From: Sphingobium cupriresistens
Lineage (GTDB): Bacteria > Pseudomonadota > Alphaproteobacteria > Sphingomonadales > Sphingomonadaceae
Direction of reading: 5' to 3'
DNA length: 64,000 bases
NCBI RefSeq assembly: GCF_004152865.1
Contig: NZ_SEOO01000003.1
Coordinates: 62,001 to 126,000, forward strand
The notes below the pieces were generated by a model, which saw only the letters and a list, made by a program, of their open reading frames with translations, searched no databases and had not been told where the DNA came from. The translations under genes and the position numbers were made by a program. This document shows, one piece after another, positions 63,074-64,000 of the stretch. Every line of letters begins with the position of its first letter. Positions within the stretch are counted from its first letter, which is position 1.

Positions 63074-64000
63074 TCAGCGCCCCCGCAGCGCCGCCTCGGC
63101 TTCCTGCATATAGTCGCGGGTGATCGGCAGCGCGCGGCGGTCGCGGCTATACTGGACCTGGAAATTCACCATGCCGCCATGTTCGAACACGGTCGCCGCC
63201 CCGGCCAGGTAGAAGGTCCACAGGCGGAAGAAGCGCTCGTCATAGAGGGCGACGATGTCGGCCTTGTGCGCCATGGTCCGCCGATACCATTCGCGGATGG
63301 TAAGGCCATAATGGATGCGCAGCACCTCCACATCCGTCACCATCAGCCTAGTGCCCTCGCTGCCCGCGATCATTTCCGACAGGGCCGGGATATAGCCGCC
63401 GGGGAAGATATATTTCTGGGTGAAGGCGTCGGTCACCCCCGGCCCGCCCATGCGGCCGATGGTGTGGACCAGCATCACCCCGTCCGGCGTCAGCAGGTTG
63501 CGGCAGGTGTCGAAGAAGGTGCGGAAATGGGCGGTGCCTACATGTTCGAACATGCCCACCGACACGATCCGGTCGAACGGCCCCTTCATGTCGCGATAGT
63601 CGATCAGTTCGAAGCGGACATGGTCGGCGACGCCCGCATCGGCGGCCCGCTGGCGCGCGACCTTGAGCTGCTCTTCCGACAGGGTGATGCCGGTCACATC
63701 GACGCCGCAGGTGCGGTGCAGGTAGAGCGCCATGCCGCCCCAGCCGCAGCCTATGTCCAGCACCGTCATGCCCGGTTTCAGGTGCAGCTTGGCGGCGATA
63801 TGCGCCTTCTTGTCTTCCTGCGCCTGTTCCAGCCCGATCCCGGCCTCATTGTCCGCATCGGGATAATAGGCGCAGCTATATTGGCGATCGCGGTCCAGGA
63901 AGAGGGCGTAGAGAGCGCCCGACAGGTCGTAATGATGAGCAACATTGGCCTTGGACCGCGCCTTGTGGTTGGCGCGCCACAGCTTTTGCCGCACGCTGCC
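63074..64000 (-). CDS. cfa: Cyclopropane-fatty-acyl-phospholipid synthase (5' end outside window)
   Basis: The visible part is over 305 residues of a family that is usually near 400. The SAM methyltransferase core is present: VAHHYDLSGALYALFLD, SCAYYPDADNE, VLDIGCGWGGMALYLHR and VSVGMFEHVGTAHF. It adds a methylene group from SAM to unsaturated phospholipid acyl chains at the inner membrane. The frame continues past the right edge, so the true start is not seen. Confidence 0.93.
   Translation of the reverse strand, partial: GSVRQKLWRANHKARSKANVAHHYDLSGALYALFLDRDRQYSCAYYPDADNEAGIGLEQAQEDKKAHIAAKLHLKPGMTVLDIGCGWGGMALYLHRTCGVDVTGITLSEEQLKVARQRAADAGVADHVRFELIDYRDMKGPFDRIVSVGMFEHVGTAHFRTFFDTCRNLLTPDGVMLVHTIGRMGGPGVTDAFTQKYIFPGGYIPALSEMIAGSEGTRLMVTDVEVLRIHYGLTIREWYRRTMAHKADIVALYDERFFRLWTFYLAGAATVFEHGGMVNFQVQYSRDRRALPITRDYMQEAEAALRGR

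Noticed and set aside
1..64000. CRISPR array, prophage or insertion sequence
   Set aside because: No regularly spaced direct repeats, integrase, phage structural or transposase genes were seen.

Overview
The window is chromosomal DNA from a GC-rich alphaproteobacterium, most likely a sphingomonad (Sphingobium/Sphingomonas-like). The signs are the pyrE-pdxJ-acpS-lepB order, the coxB-coxA-ctaB-(small ORF)-ctaG-coxC-surf1-thrC cluster, an alphaproteobacterial LexA box (GTTC-N7-GTTC) upstream of recA, a CckA-type hybrid kinase, and a class B3 metallo-beta-lactamase with Glu in place of the first zinc-site His, a variant known from Sphingobium. I see no prophage, insertion sequence, CRISPR array or rRNA. 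One tRNA (Glu, TTC) is present.

Positions 1-10220 are the accessory part and the main point of interest. A tight minus-strand operon runs from 6799 to the left edge and encodes five predicted envelope proteins: a secreted Pro-rich protein, a caspase-like protease fused to a sulfatase-modifying-factor (FGE-like) domain, an outer-membrane barrel-like protein, a secreted papain-like protease with a DUF4384-like C-terminus, and an inner-membrane protein with Rossmann (TrkA-N-like) domains and a RyR domain. The last gene is cut by an in-frame TAG at 985-987. Divergent from it are a second secreted caspase-like protease (EF-hand loop, DUF4384-like C-terminus), a secreted PPC-like protein, and a membrane-anchored TIR protein whose start codon overlaps that of the PPC gene head to head. 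The locus looks like one envelope-spanning proteolytic/signalling system that I cannot match to a named one.

Positions 10.2-37.7 kb are mostly housekeeping: class II aldolase, rpsU, FKBP, AI-2E family permease, lepB-acpS-pdxJ-pyrE, the aa3-type cytochrome c oxidase and its assembly genes, thrC, an RlmI-like methyltransferase, rnd, aspS, ppk2, a soluble CBS-chemoreceptor preceded by a Pho-box-like array, a divergent B3 beta-lactamase/ampR pair, greB, a lytic transglycosylase, dapA and smpB.

Positions 37.7-64 kb hold cckA, a single-domain receiver, recA with its SOS box, a transglutaminase-like protein, tamB-tamA, recJ, tRNA-Glu, a cyclophilin, small membrane proteins including PspC, a dienelactone hydrolase, a periplasmic peroxiredoxin, recF, two tandem CHAP proteins, a trypsin-like protease with a DUF350 partner, and the 3' part of a cyclopropane-fatty-acid synthase gene at the right edge. 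Palindromic REP-like repeats of at least three types sit between genes.
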